64,000 nt of DNA from Paradesertivirga superstes (lineage in GTDB: Bacteria > Bacteroidota > Bacteroidia > Sphingobacteriales > Sphingobacteriaceae), in NCBI RefSeq assembly GCF_037622515.1, contig NZ_JBBJCN010000003.1:704749-768748 (forward strand), given 5' to 3'. The translations under genes were made by a program, and so were the position numbers. Below are positions 44,455 to 52,509 of the stretch, in pieces (the stretch's first letter is position 1; each line of letters starts with the position of its first letter). Under the pieces are notes generated by a model. It did no database searches. It was not told the DNA's origin and saw only the letters and a list, made by a program, of their open reading frames with translations.

Positions 44455-44572
44455 AAGCTTTAAAACACAAAAAATATTATAAAGTTTCGAATCTTGTTCA
44501 CATAACTAACATCCTAATAAACAATAAGAATCTTTATATATATAATAATTATATTTTATTGAAGTGTTAGAA

Positions 44573-45565
44573 ATGGATATGTTTGATGAAATAAATGTGA
44601 AGGGTTTTATAGACGAACCTATTGATCCCACACTGGATCTATTTGACGAAATAGAGAAGTTAAAAAAAGAAAAAAATGCAGTTATTCTTGCGCACTATTA
44701 TCAGGAGCCGGATATACAGGATATTGCCGATTATATTGGAGATAGCCTCGGATTATCACAACAAGCAGCGAAAACTGATGCCGATATTATCGTGTTTGCA
44801 GGAGTACACTTCATGGCTGAAACAGCCAAAATTTTATCGCCTGAAAAAAAGGTTTTATTACCAGATTTAAAGGCAGGATGCTCTCTGTCAGATAGTTGTC
44901 CGCCGCATTTATTTGCGAAATTTAAAGAGAAATACCCGGATCACCTGGTAATAACTTATGTGAATTGCTCTGCTGAATTAAAAGCGATAAGCGACATAGT
45001 CTGCACTTCATCAAATGCTGTGCAGATTGTGGAAAGCTTGCCGAAAGATCAGAAAATAATATTTGGACCTGATAAGAACCTGGGAACTTATGTAGCAAAA
45101 AAGACTGGAAGAGATTTAGTTTTGTGGAATGGTGCCTGCATGGTTCACGAAATATTTTCCATGCAGAGAATAACTAAATTAAAGGAGCAACATCCTGAAG
45201 CTAAGTTTATTGCACATCCGGAATGTGAAGATGTAGTGTTAAAAATGGCAGATTATATTGGTTCTACCACTGGATTATTAAAGTACACAATTGAGAATCC
45301 GGCGAAAGAATTTATAGTTGCAACTGAAAGTGGAATTATTCATCAGATGGAGAAATCAAGTCCTGATAAGGTGTTTATACCAGCTCCGCCAAACAACAGT
45401 TGTGCGTGTAATGATTGTCCGCATATGAAACGTAATACATTGGAAAAGTTATACTTATGTATAAAAAATGGTCAGCCAGAAATTACTATTCCGATGGATG
45501 TAATTAAAAGAGCCAGATTACCCATTGAAAGAATGCTCGATATTTCCGCAAGATTGGGATTATAA
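44573..45565 (+). CDS. nadA: Quinolinate synthase
   Basis: Iron-sulfur enzyme that condenses iminoaspartate with dihydroxyacetone phosphate to quinolinate in NAD synthesis. Motifs are ILAHYYQEPDIQDIADYIGDS, the cluster cysteine in DLKAGCSLSDSC, VNCSAELKAISD, AHPECEDVV, and CACNDCPHMKRNTLEKL near the end. I chose the ATG at 44573 (330 residues); a GTG three codons upstream is possible. The gene is divergent from nadB across the candidate origin, so both early NAD genes flank it. Confidence 0.95.
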   Translation: MDMFDEINVKGFIDEPIDPTLDLFDEIEKLKKEKNAVILAHYYQEPDIQDIADYIGDSLGLSQQAAKTDADIIVFAGVHFMAETAKILSPEKKVLLPDLKAGCSLSDSCPPHLFAKFKEKYPDHLVITYVNCSAELKAISDIVCTSSNAVQIVESLPKDQKIIFGPDKNLGTYVAKKTGRDLVLWNGACMVHEIFSMQRITKLKEQHPEAKFIAHPECEDVVLKMADYIGSTTGLLKYTIENPAKEFIVATESGIIHQMEKSSPDKVFIPAPPNNSCACNDCPHMKRNTLEKLYLCIKNGQPEITIPMDVIKRARLPIERMLDISARLGL

Positions 45566-45646
45566 CCCCCAAGCCTGGAGGGGAGTAATATTGCCTAATT
45601 ATGTGCAATAGAATTTTTATCGATTAATTTTTTTCAAACGTTAGGT

Positions 45647-45674
45647 AATTTTAACTTTTGAATTTTAACTTTTG
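45647..45674 (+). repeat. Tandem 14-bp repeat before thiL
   Basis: AATTTTAACTTTTG occurs twice in perfect tandem (45647-45660 and 45661-45674), ending 11 bp before the thiL GTG start. Each unit holds TAACTTTTG, one base longer than the TAnnTTTG promoter box. The rest of the nadA-thiL gap shows no TPP riboswitch. Confidence 0.55.
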
Positions 45675-45685
45675 AATTAAACAAC

Positions 45686-46723
45686 GTGTTTGAAAATATA
45701 GAAAAAACGGATATCAGTAATTTAGGCGAATTTGGCTTAATAGATCATCTTACAAAAAATATCATTTTAACTCAGGAATCAACAATAAAAGGGGCGGGTG
45801 ATGATGCCGCAGTTTTAGATTTTAAGGATAAAAAAATGTTAATATCTACCGATTTACTTCTGGAAGGTATTCATTTTGATCTGGCCTACACTCCATTGAA
45901 GCATTTGGGGTATAAAGCTGTGCAGGTAAACCTCAGCGATATTTATGCGATGAACGGTATGGCAACACAAATTACCGTTTCTCTGGGATTATCAAGTAAG
46001 TTTCCGATTGAAGCTGTAGAAGATTTGTATTCAGGAATATTATTAGCCTGTGATAAATATAAAATCGATCTTGTCGGAGGCGATACATCTTCATCAAAAC
46101 AGGGCCTGGTAATTAGTGTAACAAGTATTGGATATGCTGATGAATCTGATATTTGTTATAGAAATACAGCACAGGAAGGTGATTTGATCTGCGTTTCGGG
46201 TGATTTGGGTGCGGCGTATATTGGTCTTCAATTATTAGAAAGAGAAAAACTTATTTATCTGGAAAATCCACAGATTCAGCCTGATTTAGAAGGTAAGGAT
46301 TATATTATTGAAAGACAATTAAAGCCTGAGGCCCGCAGAGATATAATTCAGATATTGAAAGAATTGGAGATAAAACCAACTGCCATGATTGACATTTCAG
46401 ATGGATTATCTTCTGAAGTAATTCATATTTGTACGCAATCAGAAAAAGGATGCAATTTATATGAGGATAAATTGCCAATTGATCCAATGACTTATGATAC
46501 TGCAAGGGAATTCAATTTAGACCCGACAACCTGTGCATTAAGTGGTGGTGAGGATTATGAATTATTATTCACTGTTCCTCAATCAGCCTTTGAAAAAATA
46601 AAAAATAATCCGGATATCAGTATCATCGGACATATTACTGAGAAATCAGCAGGAATGAACATAATATCCAGATCTAATAATTCCCATCCTTTAAAAGCCC
46701 AGGGATGGAATTCCTTTAAATAA
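45686..46723 (+). CDS. thiL: Thiamine-monophosphate kinase
   Basis: Phosphorylates thiamine monophosphate to the active diphosphate. PurM-like fold motifs are KGAGDDAAVLD, STDLLLEGIHFD, VNLSDIYAMNG, LVGGDTSSSKQG and ALSGGEDYELLFTV. The 345 residues match the family. Translation probably starts at GTG 45686, since FENIEKTDISNLGEFGLI is the family N-terminus and no ATG is near. A tandem repeat precedes it. It is convergent with rmuC, with a likely shared terminator between them. Confidence 0.94.
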   Translation: MFENIEKTDISNLGEFGLIDHLTKNIILTQESTIKGAGDDAAVLDFKDKKMLISTDLLLEGIHFDLAYTPLKHLGYKAVQVNLSDIYAMNGMATQITVSLGLSSKFPIEAVEDLYSGILLACDKYKIDLVGGDTSSSKQGLVISVTSIGYADESDICYRNTAQEGDLICVSGDLGAAYIGLQLLEREKLIYLENPQIQPDLEGKDYIIERQLKPEARRDIIQILKELEIKPTAMIDISDGLSSEVIHICTQSEKGCNLYEDKLPIDPMTYDTAREFNLDPTTCALSGGEDYELLFTVPQSAFEKIKNNPDISIIGHITEKSAGMNIISRSNNSHPLKAQGWNSFK

Positions 46724-46736
46724 TTTATTAATCATT

Positions 46737-46785
46737 TAATTCAGGCAGCCTGGAATACTAAGTCTGTCTGAATTATTAGTTTTTA
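46737..46785. terminator. Bidirectional terminator between thiL and rmuC
   Basis: TAATTCAGGCAG (46737-46748) pairs with CTGTCTGAATTA (46764-46775), with one G-U pair and a 15-nt loop. It is followed by a T-rich stretch on the plus side and preceded by A/T-rich sequence on the other. It lies in the 63-bp gap between convergent genes. Confidence 0.55.
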
Positions 46786-46786
46786 T

Positions 46787-48136
46787 CTAATCCTCAATTA
46801 AAAATTTCTCTTCAATTTGCTTATTAGTTTTTGCTCCTAATTTTCTTAAATTTTCAACTCTTCCAATCAGGTTTCCGTTACCGGAGGATAATTTTCCAAA
46901 AGCTTCAGAGTAAGAGTCTTTCGCCTTATCTATATTATCTCCCACTTTCTTTAAATCATTTATAAAGCCAACAAATTTATCATAAAGAGCGCCAGCTTTT
47001 GTAGCTATATCAATTGCATTCCGGGTCTGCTGTTCCTGTTTCCATATCGAGGCTATAGTTTTTAAAGTGGCTAGTAATGTAGATGGAGTTACGATAACCA
47101 CTCTTTTGCTCCAGGCAAATTCAAAAAGTTCGACATCATGCTGAACTGCAATAGCGAATGATGATTCAATAGGTACAAAAAGCAAAACAAAATCAGGTGA
47201 ATTAACACGATATAGATCACTATAATTTTTACTGCTTAAGCCTTTAATATGTGTTTTTAGAGAAAGTATATGTTCATTTAAATGAAGTATTCTATCCTCA
47301 TCGCTTTCGCAATTAATTAAGCGTTCATACGCAATAAGAGAAACTTTTGAATCTACTATAATGTGTTTATTATCGGGAAGAGTAATAACAATATCCGGTT
47401 GTAGACGATTTCCGTCATCGTCAGTAAAACTGCTTTGTTTAGTAAACGATTCGCCATTAACTAATCCTGATAATTCTAATATCCTGTCTAATACAAATTC
47501 ACCCCAATTACCCTGCTTTTTAGTATCGGCCTTTAAAGCTTTCGTAAGATTATGTGCTTCCTGGCTAATCTGACGATTTAATTCGATCAATTTACCCAAT
47601 TCTCCCTTTAATATATTTCGCTCATCCGATTCTGCCTTATATACTTTTTCAACTTTCTCTTCAAATGCTTTAATATTTTCTTTTAGAGGGTTTAGTAACT
47701 GGTCGAGGTTTGATTTATTAACTTCTGTAAAACGAAGCGTTTTTTCATCGAGAATTTTTCCGGCTATTAATTCAAATTCTTTATTGAATTTCAGCTGTAA
47801 ATTTTCGATCTCAGCCTTTTGTTCATTAATCTTTTCTTGCTGAGTTTTATAATAAGTTCTGGAACTTTCAAGTGCCTGATTCACATCGGATAATTTTTGT
47901 CTTTCTTGCTGAAGTTCACTTAGTAATCTTTCCTGTTCTTGTTTCAGGTAATTGGTAATATTGTTTTTTTCAATAAATAGATTTTCACATCGCTCTTCTG
48001 CTTTGGCAAGCTGCAAGCTCTGCTCAGTTTTTATTGCCGACGTTTTTCCTAATTCCTGTTTAATGCGTTTATTATCTATAAAGAGAATAATAACTAATAT
48101 TAAAGAAATGACAGGTATCAAAATAATTAGTTCCAT
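46787..48136 (-). CDS. rmuC: DNA recombination protein RmuC
   Basis: Nuclease-fold protein that limits DNA inversions and rearrangements at repeats. One N-terminal membrane helix (residues 3-20) is followed by a long coiled coil (about 25-150). The RmuC core then shows GNWGEFVLDRILELSGL, PDIVITLPDNKHIIVDSKVSL and VVIVTPSTLLATLKTIASIW. The 449 residues match the family. The exact biochemical activity is not established for this lineage. It stands alone between thiL and the zinc peptidase gene. Confidence 0.95.
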   Translation of the reverse strand: MELIILIPVISLILVIILFIDNKRIKQELGKTSAIKTEQSLQLAKAEERCENLFIEKNNITNYLKQEQERLLSELQQERQKLSDVNQALESSRTYYKTQQEKINEQKAEIENLQLKFNKEFELIAGKILDEKTLRFTEVNKSNLDQLLNPLKENIKAFEEKVEKVYKAESDERNILKGELGKLIELNRQISQEAHNLTKALKADTKKQGNWGEFVLDRILELSGLVNGESFTKQSSFTDDDGNRLQPDIVITLPDNKHIIVDSKVSLIAYERLINCESDEDRILHLNEHILSLKTHIKGLSSKNYSDLYRVNSPDFVLLFVPIESSFAIAVQHDVELFEFAWSKRVVIVTPSTLLATLKTIASIWKQEQQTRNAIDIATKAGALYDKFVGFINDLKKVGDNIDKAKDSYSEAFGKLSSGNGNLIGRVENLRKLGAKTNKQIEEKFLIED

Positions 48137-48332
48137 TTGCTAATTTTATTATCAAATAACGAGATTTGATTTTAAAAAAGCAAAATAAATTAGTTAAAGT
48201 TATAATGGAAGAACTAACAAAATGGCAGTATTTTAATTATAGGAATGCCTTTAAGGCGTAGGAAAGTAAAATTTGAGTTATTATTACGAGTAAGGAATAC
48301 TTTTTGAGTAACTTATACCAAATTATATAAAG

Positions 48333-49025
48333 ATGGGTTTAATTATTTTTATTGGGATTGCAATAGTGAGTTTCCTGGTGCAGTCCAGGTTTAAATCTAA
48401 GTTTAGAGGATATTCTGAAACACCTTTAGCCTCAGGTTTAACCGGAAGAGATATTGCCGAAAAAATGTTAAGTGATCATGGAATACATGATGTGAAAATT
48501 TTGTCATCTGAAGGATCGCTTTCCGACCATTACAATCCGGCAAATCGTACAGTTAATTTAAGTCCTGAAGTATTCGAAGGCCGGAGTATCGCAGCAGCTG
48601 CAGTGGCTGCGCATGAGTGCGGGCACGCGGTACAACATGCCAAAGCATATTCATGGCTACAATTCCGCTCTGCAATGGTTCCGGTGGTGAGCATAGCCTC
48701 AAATTTATTGCAGTATGTATTTATGCTTGGTATCATAATGTTTGCATCTGGCATTGGTCAAACCATGTTAATGGTTGCTTTTGGAGCCATGTTAGTTGTT
48801 ACGTTGTTTAGCGTTGTTACATTACCGGTAGAGTTTGATGCCAGTAACAGGGCTCTTGTATGGTTACAAACCAACAGAGGAATAATGCAGACAAGTATTG
48901 AACATAATAAAGCTAAGGACGCTTTGTGGTGGGCTGCAATGACCTATGTTGTTGCTGCTTTAGGCTCGGTAGTTCAACTGCTTTATTTAGCTATGATGCT
49001 GTTTGGTGGAAGAGGTGACGATTAA
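48333..49025 (+). CDS. Zinc metallopeptidase, YugP-like membrane protein
   Basis: A 230-residue membrane-bound putative metalloprotease. One helix is at the N-terminus and two or three more lie between about 120 and 230. The zinc site HECGH is at H94-E95-H98 in VAAHECGHAVQHA, and a likely third ligand is E in PVEFDASNRAL. The conserved SEGSLSDHYNPANRTVNLS precedes the zinc motif, as in YugP homologues. The substrate is unknown. An open gap of 196 bp precedes it, and a strong terminator follows. Confidence 0.9.
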   Translation: MGLIIFIGIAIVSFLVQSRFKSKFRGYSETPLASGLTGRDIAEKMLSDHGIHDVKILSSEGSLSDHYNPANRTVNLSPEVFEGRSIAAAAVAAHECGHAVQHAKAYSWLQFRSAMVPVVSIASNLLQYVFMLGIIMFASGIGQTMLMVAFGAMLVVTLFSVVTLPVEFDASNRALVWLQTNRGIMQTSIEHNKAKDALWWAAMTYVVAALGSVVQLLYLAMMLFGGRGDD

Positions 49026-49043
49026 ATCAGATGTTGTCAGCAT

Positions 49044-49077
49044 AAAAAAAGCTTCCCGATTTTGGGAAGCTTTTTTT
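49044..49077. terminator. Bidirectional terminator, zinc peptidase and apaG
   Basis: An A-run, GCTTCCC (49051-49057), a 6-nt loop, GGGAAGC (49064-49070) and a T-run of seven form an intrinsic terminator that works in both directions. It sits between the convergent zinc peptidase and apaG genes. Confidence 0.9.
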
Positions 49078-49094
49078 ATATATGTGTAGTTTTT

Positions 49095-49481
49095 TTAGTT
49101 CAGTTTATATGGAGCAACCATATTAAATTCTGGTATTTTTACTTCAAACTCTTCGTTATCAACCAGTCTCCGCATTTCATAACTACCCCTCATACTTCCA
49201 ATATCAGTTTTTAGATTACAACCTGAAACATATTCATGAAAATTACCGGGATCAATAACAGGCTGTAATCCAACAACCCCTTCACCTTCAACTTCGCGAT
49301 GGGTACCGTTCGAATCAAATATAAACCAGTGGCGACGCATTAGTTGTACACTATATTCAGTTAAATTTTCTATACTTATTCTATAAGCAAACATATAATG
49401 ATCATTTGCCGGATTAGAATATTCGGGTTGGTAGATAGTTTCTACTGAAATTTTAACTCCGTCGGTAATCTTAGTAATCAT
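49095..49481 (-). CDS. apaG: ApaG family protein
   Basis: A single fibronectin type III-like beta-sandwich domain of 128 residues. Conserved features are FAYRISIENLTEYSVQLMRRHWFIFDSNG, GEGVVGLQPVIDPGNFHEYVSGC and GSMRGSYEMR. In enterobacteria ApaG affects cobalt and magnesium efflux, but the mechanism is unknown. It follows dusB by 44 bp on the same strand and ends at the bidirectional terminator, so dusB-apaG may be one unit. Confidence 0.95.
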   Translation of the reverse strand: MITKITDGVKISVETIYQPEYSNPANDHYMFAYRISIENLTEYSVQLMRRHWFIFDSNGTHREVEGEGVVGLQPVIDPGNFHEYVSGCNLKTDIGSMRGSYEMRRLVDNEEFEVKIPEFNMVAPYKLN

Positions 49482-49525
49482 AACAAATAATAGTTAAGTT
49501 AATGATACGATATTAAATCCAAAAA

Positions 49526-50518
49526 TCAGGCCAATACCTCATCAAATTTATTTCCTATGTCTGCAAGCACTTCATTTATAGCATTAAAGCTCTCCAATTT
49601 AACAAGGAGCATGCGGTATTCTTTAAAATTAGGAATACCTTTAAAATAATTGGAATAGTGGCGACGCATTTCAAAAATACCCGTTTTCTCGCCTTTCCAT
49701 TCGATCGATTTTTGAAGATGTGTACGGCAAACATCAATTCTTTCAGATAGTGTTGGGCCGGCTAAATGTTCTCCAGTTTTGAAAAAATGCTTTATTTCTC
49801 TGAATATCCATGGATAACCGATGGCTGCCCTGCCTATCATAATACCATCAACTTCATATTCTAAACGCCAATTTGCTGCTTTTTCAATAGAGTCTACATC
49901 ACCATTACCAAAAATAGGAATTTCGATATTGGGGTTGCGCTTAATATCCCTTATCATCCGCCAATCAGCTTCACCCTTATACATTTGAGCGCGTGTCCGG
50001 CCGTGAATAGTCAAAGCTTTTATTCCCACATCCTGCAGGCGGATGGCAACTTCGTCCACATTTTTGGTATTATCGTCCCACCCCAACCTTGTTTTTACAG
50101 TGACCGGAAGATGGGTTGATTCGACAACCGCTTTAGTCATCTTTACCATTTTATCAATATCCTGTAATAAGCTTGCACCTGCACCACGACAGGCCACGTT
50201 TTTTACCGGGCAGCCATAATTGATGTCTATTAAATCGGGAGACGCCTGTGAAGCTATCTCTGTTGCTTCGCGCATACTGTCTATATTGCTTCCAAATATT
50301 TGGATTCCAATAGGCCGTTCATATTCAAAAATATCCAGCTTCTGTACGCTTTTTGCCGCATCGCGAATTAATCCTTCTGAGGAAATGAATTCTGTATACA
50401 TCATATCCACACCATTTTGTTTGCAAACAAAACGAAAGGGTGGATCACTCACGTCTTCCATAGGTGCTAACAATAATGGGAATTCACCTAAATTAATATT
50501 TCCAATTTTAACAGACAT
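49526..50518 (-). CDS. dusB: tRNA-dihydrouridine synthase
   Basis: FMN enzyme that reduces uridine to dihydrouridine in tRNA D-loops. The TIM barrel shows LLLAPMEDVSDPPFRF and IDINYGCPVKNVACRGAGASLL, with the catalytic Cys in VACRGAG. TVKTRLGWDD, LTIHGRTRAQMY and IPIFGNGDVDS follow, then DGIMIGRAAIGYPWIF. The 330 residues match DusB. It is divergent from the CPBP protease gene. Confidence 0.95.
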   Translation of the reverse strand: MSVKIGNINLGEFPLLLAPMEDVSDPPFRFVCKQNGVDMMYTEFISSEGLIRDAAKSVQKLDIFEYERPIGIQIFGSNIDSMREATEIASQASPDLIDINYGCPVKNVACRGAGASLLQDIDKMVKMTKAVVESTHLPVTVKTRLGWDDNTKNVDEVAIRLQDVGIKALTIHGRTRAQMYKGEADWRMIRDIKRNPNIEIPIFGNGDVDSIEKAANWRLEYEVDGIMIGRAAIGYPWIFREIKHFFKTGEHLAGPTLSERIDVCRTHLQKSIEWKGEKTGIFEMRRHYSNYFKGIPNFKEYRMLLVKLESFNAINEVLADIGNKFDEVLA

Positions 50519-50536
50519 CGGCTATAGCTAATACTT

Positions 50537-50544
50537 TATCTTTG
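50537..50544 (+). promoter_or_regulatory. Bacteroidota -7 box before the CPBP protease gene
   Basis: TATCTTTG matches TAnnTTTG and lies 45 bp before the ATG at 50590. It overlaps the GTG that opens the longest frame, so it argues for the shorter protein. The -33 region lacks a clear TTTG. Confidence 0.5.
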
Positions 50545-50589
50545 TGCGCTTGTAAACTAATTTACAAAAATAGTATTATAAGAATTAAC

Positions 50590-51519
50590 ATGTTTTATAA
50601 GCCGTCAGATCAACGTCATCCTTTCAGCTCTTTAATTTTACTATTAGGCACAGCTCTTTTCGGATTCATCGTATTTGCATTTATGGCGTATTTCATAGGA
50701 TATTTCGTTTTTGGTAAAGATGAATTATTGGGTTTAAGTGACGGAACAGCTGATATAGGCATCCACAAATTGTTTTTAATGTTTTCCTCCATAGGCATGT
50801 TCGTGGTTCCGCCTTTTGTATTTGCACGACTTGAAAGCAGAAATCCGGGAGAATATCTCAATATCAATATGCCTAAACCCTGGATTTCTATTGTTCTTGG
50901 GATCTTAATTATGCTTTGTGTGACACCATTCATAGAATGGACCGTATTTTTAAATCAGCAAATGAAGCTTCCGGCGGTGCTAGAACCTCTGGAAAGCTGG
51001 ATGAAGTATAAGGAAATCAGTGCCGAGATATTAACCAAAAAGTTATTGGTAATGAATTCGGCAGGCGGATTACTGCTTAATCTTATTATTATAGCGGTAA
51101 TTCCCGCATTAGGCGAGGAATTTCTATTCCGGGGATGCATTCAAAAGATATTTACAAAATGGACCAATAATTACCATCTTGGCATTTGGGCTGGTGCCAT
51201 AATTTTTAGTACTATACATGTACAGTTTTATGGTTTTATTCCCAGAATGATTTTGGGAGCTTTATTTGGGTATATGCTTGTACTAAGTAAAAGTATTTGG
51301 GTACCTGTTATTGCGCATTTTTACAATAATGCCTCTGCTGTTATAGCTGCATATGTTTTGCAGCATCAGGGGAAATCGTTAGACAATTTAACTAAACCAG
51401 CATTTCAGAACTGGTATTTAGTTATTCTAAGTGTTATTTTTACAGCTTTACTTTTCATGATATTTCAACGAATATCCTTGAACGACAACTTTAAAGTGAA
51501 TGAACGAAGATTGGAATAA
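50590..51519 (+). CDS. CPBP family intramembrane glutamic endopeptidase
   Basis: A membrane protease-like protein of 309 residues with about eight helices. The Abi/CPBP motifs are PALGEEFLFRGCIQ (EExxxR), FSTIHVQFYGFIPRMILGALFG (His) and PVIAHFYNN (His). Family members include Rce1-like proteases and bacteriocin-immunity proteins, so the substrate is open. I chose the ATG at 50590 because the promoter box overlaps the GTG opening the longer frame. It overlaps the DUF2007 gene by 20 bp. Confidence 0.9.
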   Translation: MFYKPSDQRHPFSSLILLLGTALFGFIVFAFMAYFIGYFVFGKDELLGLSDGTADIGIHKLFLMFSSIGMFVVPPFVFARLESRNPGEYLNINMPKPWISIVLGILIMLCVTPFIEWTVFLNQQMKLPAVLEPLESWMKYKEISAEILTKKLLVMNSAGGLLLNLIIIAVIPALGEEFLFRGCIQKIFTKWTNNYHLGIWAGAIIFSTIHVQFYGFIPRMILGALFGYMLVLSKSIWVPVIAHFYNNASAVIAAYVLQHQGKSLDNLTKPAFQNWYLVILSVIFTALLFMIFQRISLNDNFKVNERRLE

Positions 51520-51703
51520 AGTTTATACATCGTCAGATTTTTTTAAATCAGAATTGGTCAGACAGTTTTTAGTAGAAAACGAAATTGAAGCAGTTATACT
51601 TAACAAGCAAGGTTATCCTTATCAAATAGGAGAAGTTGAAGTGTATGTTAATCCTGCCGTTTTTCATGAAGCATTGGAACTAATTGGTAAAAACGACTTA
51701 TGA
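51500..51703 (+). CDS. DUF2007 domain protein
   Basis: A 67-residue protein matching the DUF2007 pattern: KVYTSSDFFKSELVRQFLVENEIEAVILN, then YQIGEVEVYVNPAVFHEALELI. It is thought to be a small binding or signalling domain; the ligand is unknown. It starts inside the end of the CPBP gene and its stop overlaps the cdsA start by 4 bp, so it sits in a tightly coupled operon with membrane-related genes. Confidence 0.88.
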   Translation: MNEDWNKVYTSSDFFKSELVRQFLVENEIEAVILNKQGYPYQIGEVEVYVNPAVFHEALELIGKNDL

Positions 51704-52509
51704 GAGTAAGGGCAATAACAGGCTTTTTTTTTGTGATCGTAATGCTGGGTTCTTTACTTTTAGGCCAATATACCTTTGCTCTTTTCTTCATTGTATTAAG
51801 TTTATTGTGCCTTGTAGAATTTTACAGATTGGTCAAGACGGAAACGATAAGACCTCATCGTTCACTCGGAGTTTTATTAGCAGGAACATTAATAACCCCC
51901 CTGGTTTTAAATTTTCTTTTCAATGATTACCTGTACTTAATTTTTCTAACGGTGCCTGCGGCTATCGCAATATGTATTGTAGAACTATTTCGCAATAAGG
52001 AACATCCGTTTATTAACCTTGCTTTTACCTATTTCGGAATACTGTTTATTATAATACCATTTTGCTTTTTTACGGCTATGGCATTTATGGGAAATACCTT
52101 TAATTTTCATTTTCCTTTAGCTTTTATGTTAATGCTGTGGGCGAATGATACGGGCGCATATATATTTGGAGTCAGCTTTGGAAAGCATAAACTGTTTGAG
52201 CGGCATTCGCCAAAGAAAACCTGGGAAGGTTTTTTTGGAGGCTTAGCCACGGGCCTTTTAGCCGCTTATATCATCGGCACTCAATTTCATGATTTAACAC
52301 TGGTGCAATGGTTTATTGTTTCTGCAATAGTGGGTATCGCCGGAACTTTTGGCGATCTATTTGAGTCGATGCTGAAGCGGAGTATTTCAATTAAAGATTC
52401 AGGATCCTTATTACCGGGTCATGGGGGATTGCTCGACAGATTTGACGGCTTGCTTTTTGCGGCCCCTCTGGTTTTTATATACTTATATTCGATAATCTTT
52501 TTAGGATAG
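51700..52509 (+). CDS. cdsA: Phosphatidate cytidylyltransferase
   Basis: Makes CDP-diacylglycerol, the branch-point of phospholipid synthesis, in the inner membrane. The 269-residue protein has about seven to eight helices. The family signature is SMLKRSISIKDSGSLLPGHGGLLDRFDGLL near the C-terminus, with the essential aspartates. WANDTGAYIFGVSFGKHKL precedes it. Coupled by a 4-bp overlap to the DUF2007 gene, it is immediately followed by the TonB-type gene. Confidence 0.95.
   Translation: MRVRAITGFFFVIVMLGSLLLGQYTFALFFIVLSLLCLVEFYRLVKTETIRPHRSLGVLLAGTLITPLVLNFLFNDYLYLIFLTVPAAIAICIVELFRNKEHPFINLAFTYFGILFIIIPFCFFTAMAFMGNTFNFHFPLAFMLMLWANDTGAYIFGVSFGKHKLFERHSPKKTWEGFFGGLATGLLAAYIIGTQFHDLTLVQWFIVSAIVGIAGTFGDLFESMLKRSISIKDSGSLLPGHGGLLDRFDGLLFAAPLVFIYLYSIIFLG

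Larger units (their letters stand above)
44160..44572. other. Candidate replication origin (oriC)
   Basis: This gene-free stretch between divergent nadB and nadA is very AT-rich and carries origin-type features. There are two perfect DnaA boxes 11 bp apart. One-mismatch boxes occur at 44200-44208, 44283-44291 and 44494-44502. A 12-bp direct repeat TGTTAACGTTTT lies at 44242-44253 and 44333-44344. A long A/T run (44530-44560) could serve as the unwinding element. The parS pair and mnmG are about 6 kb away. dnaA is not adjacent, which is common in Bacteroidota. Promoters of nadB and nadA must also lie here. Confidence 0.6.
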
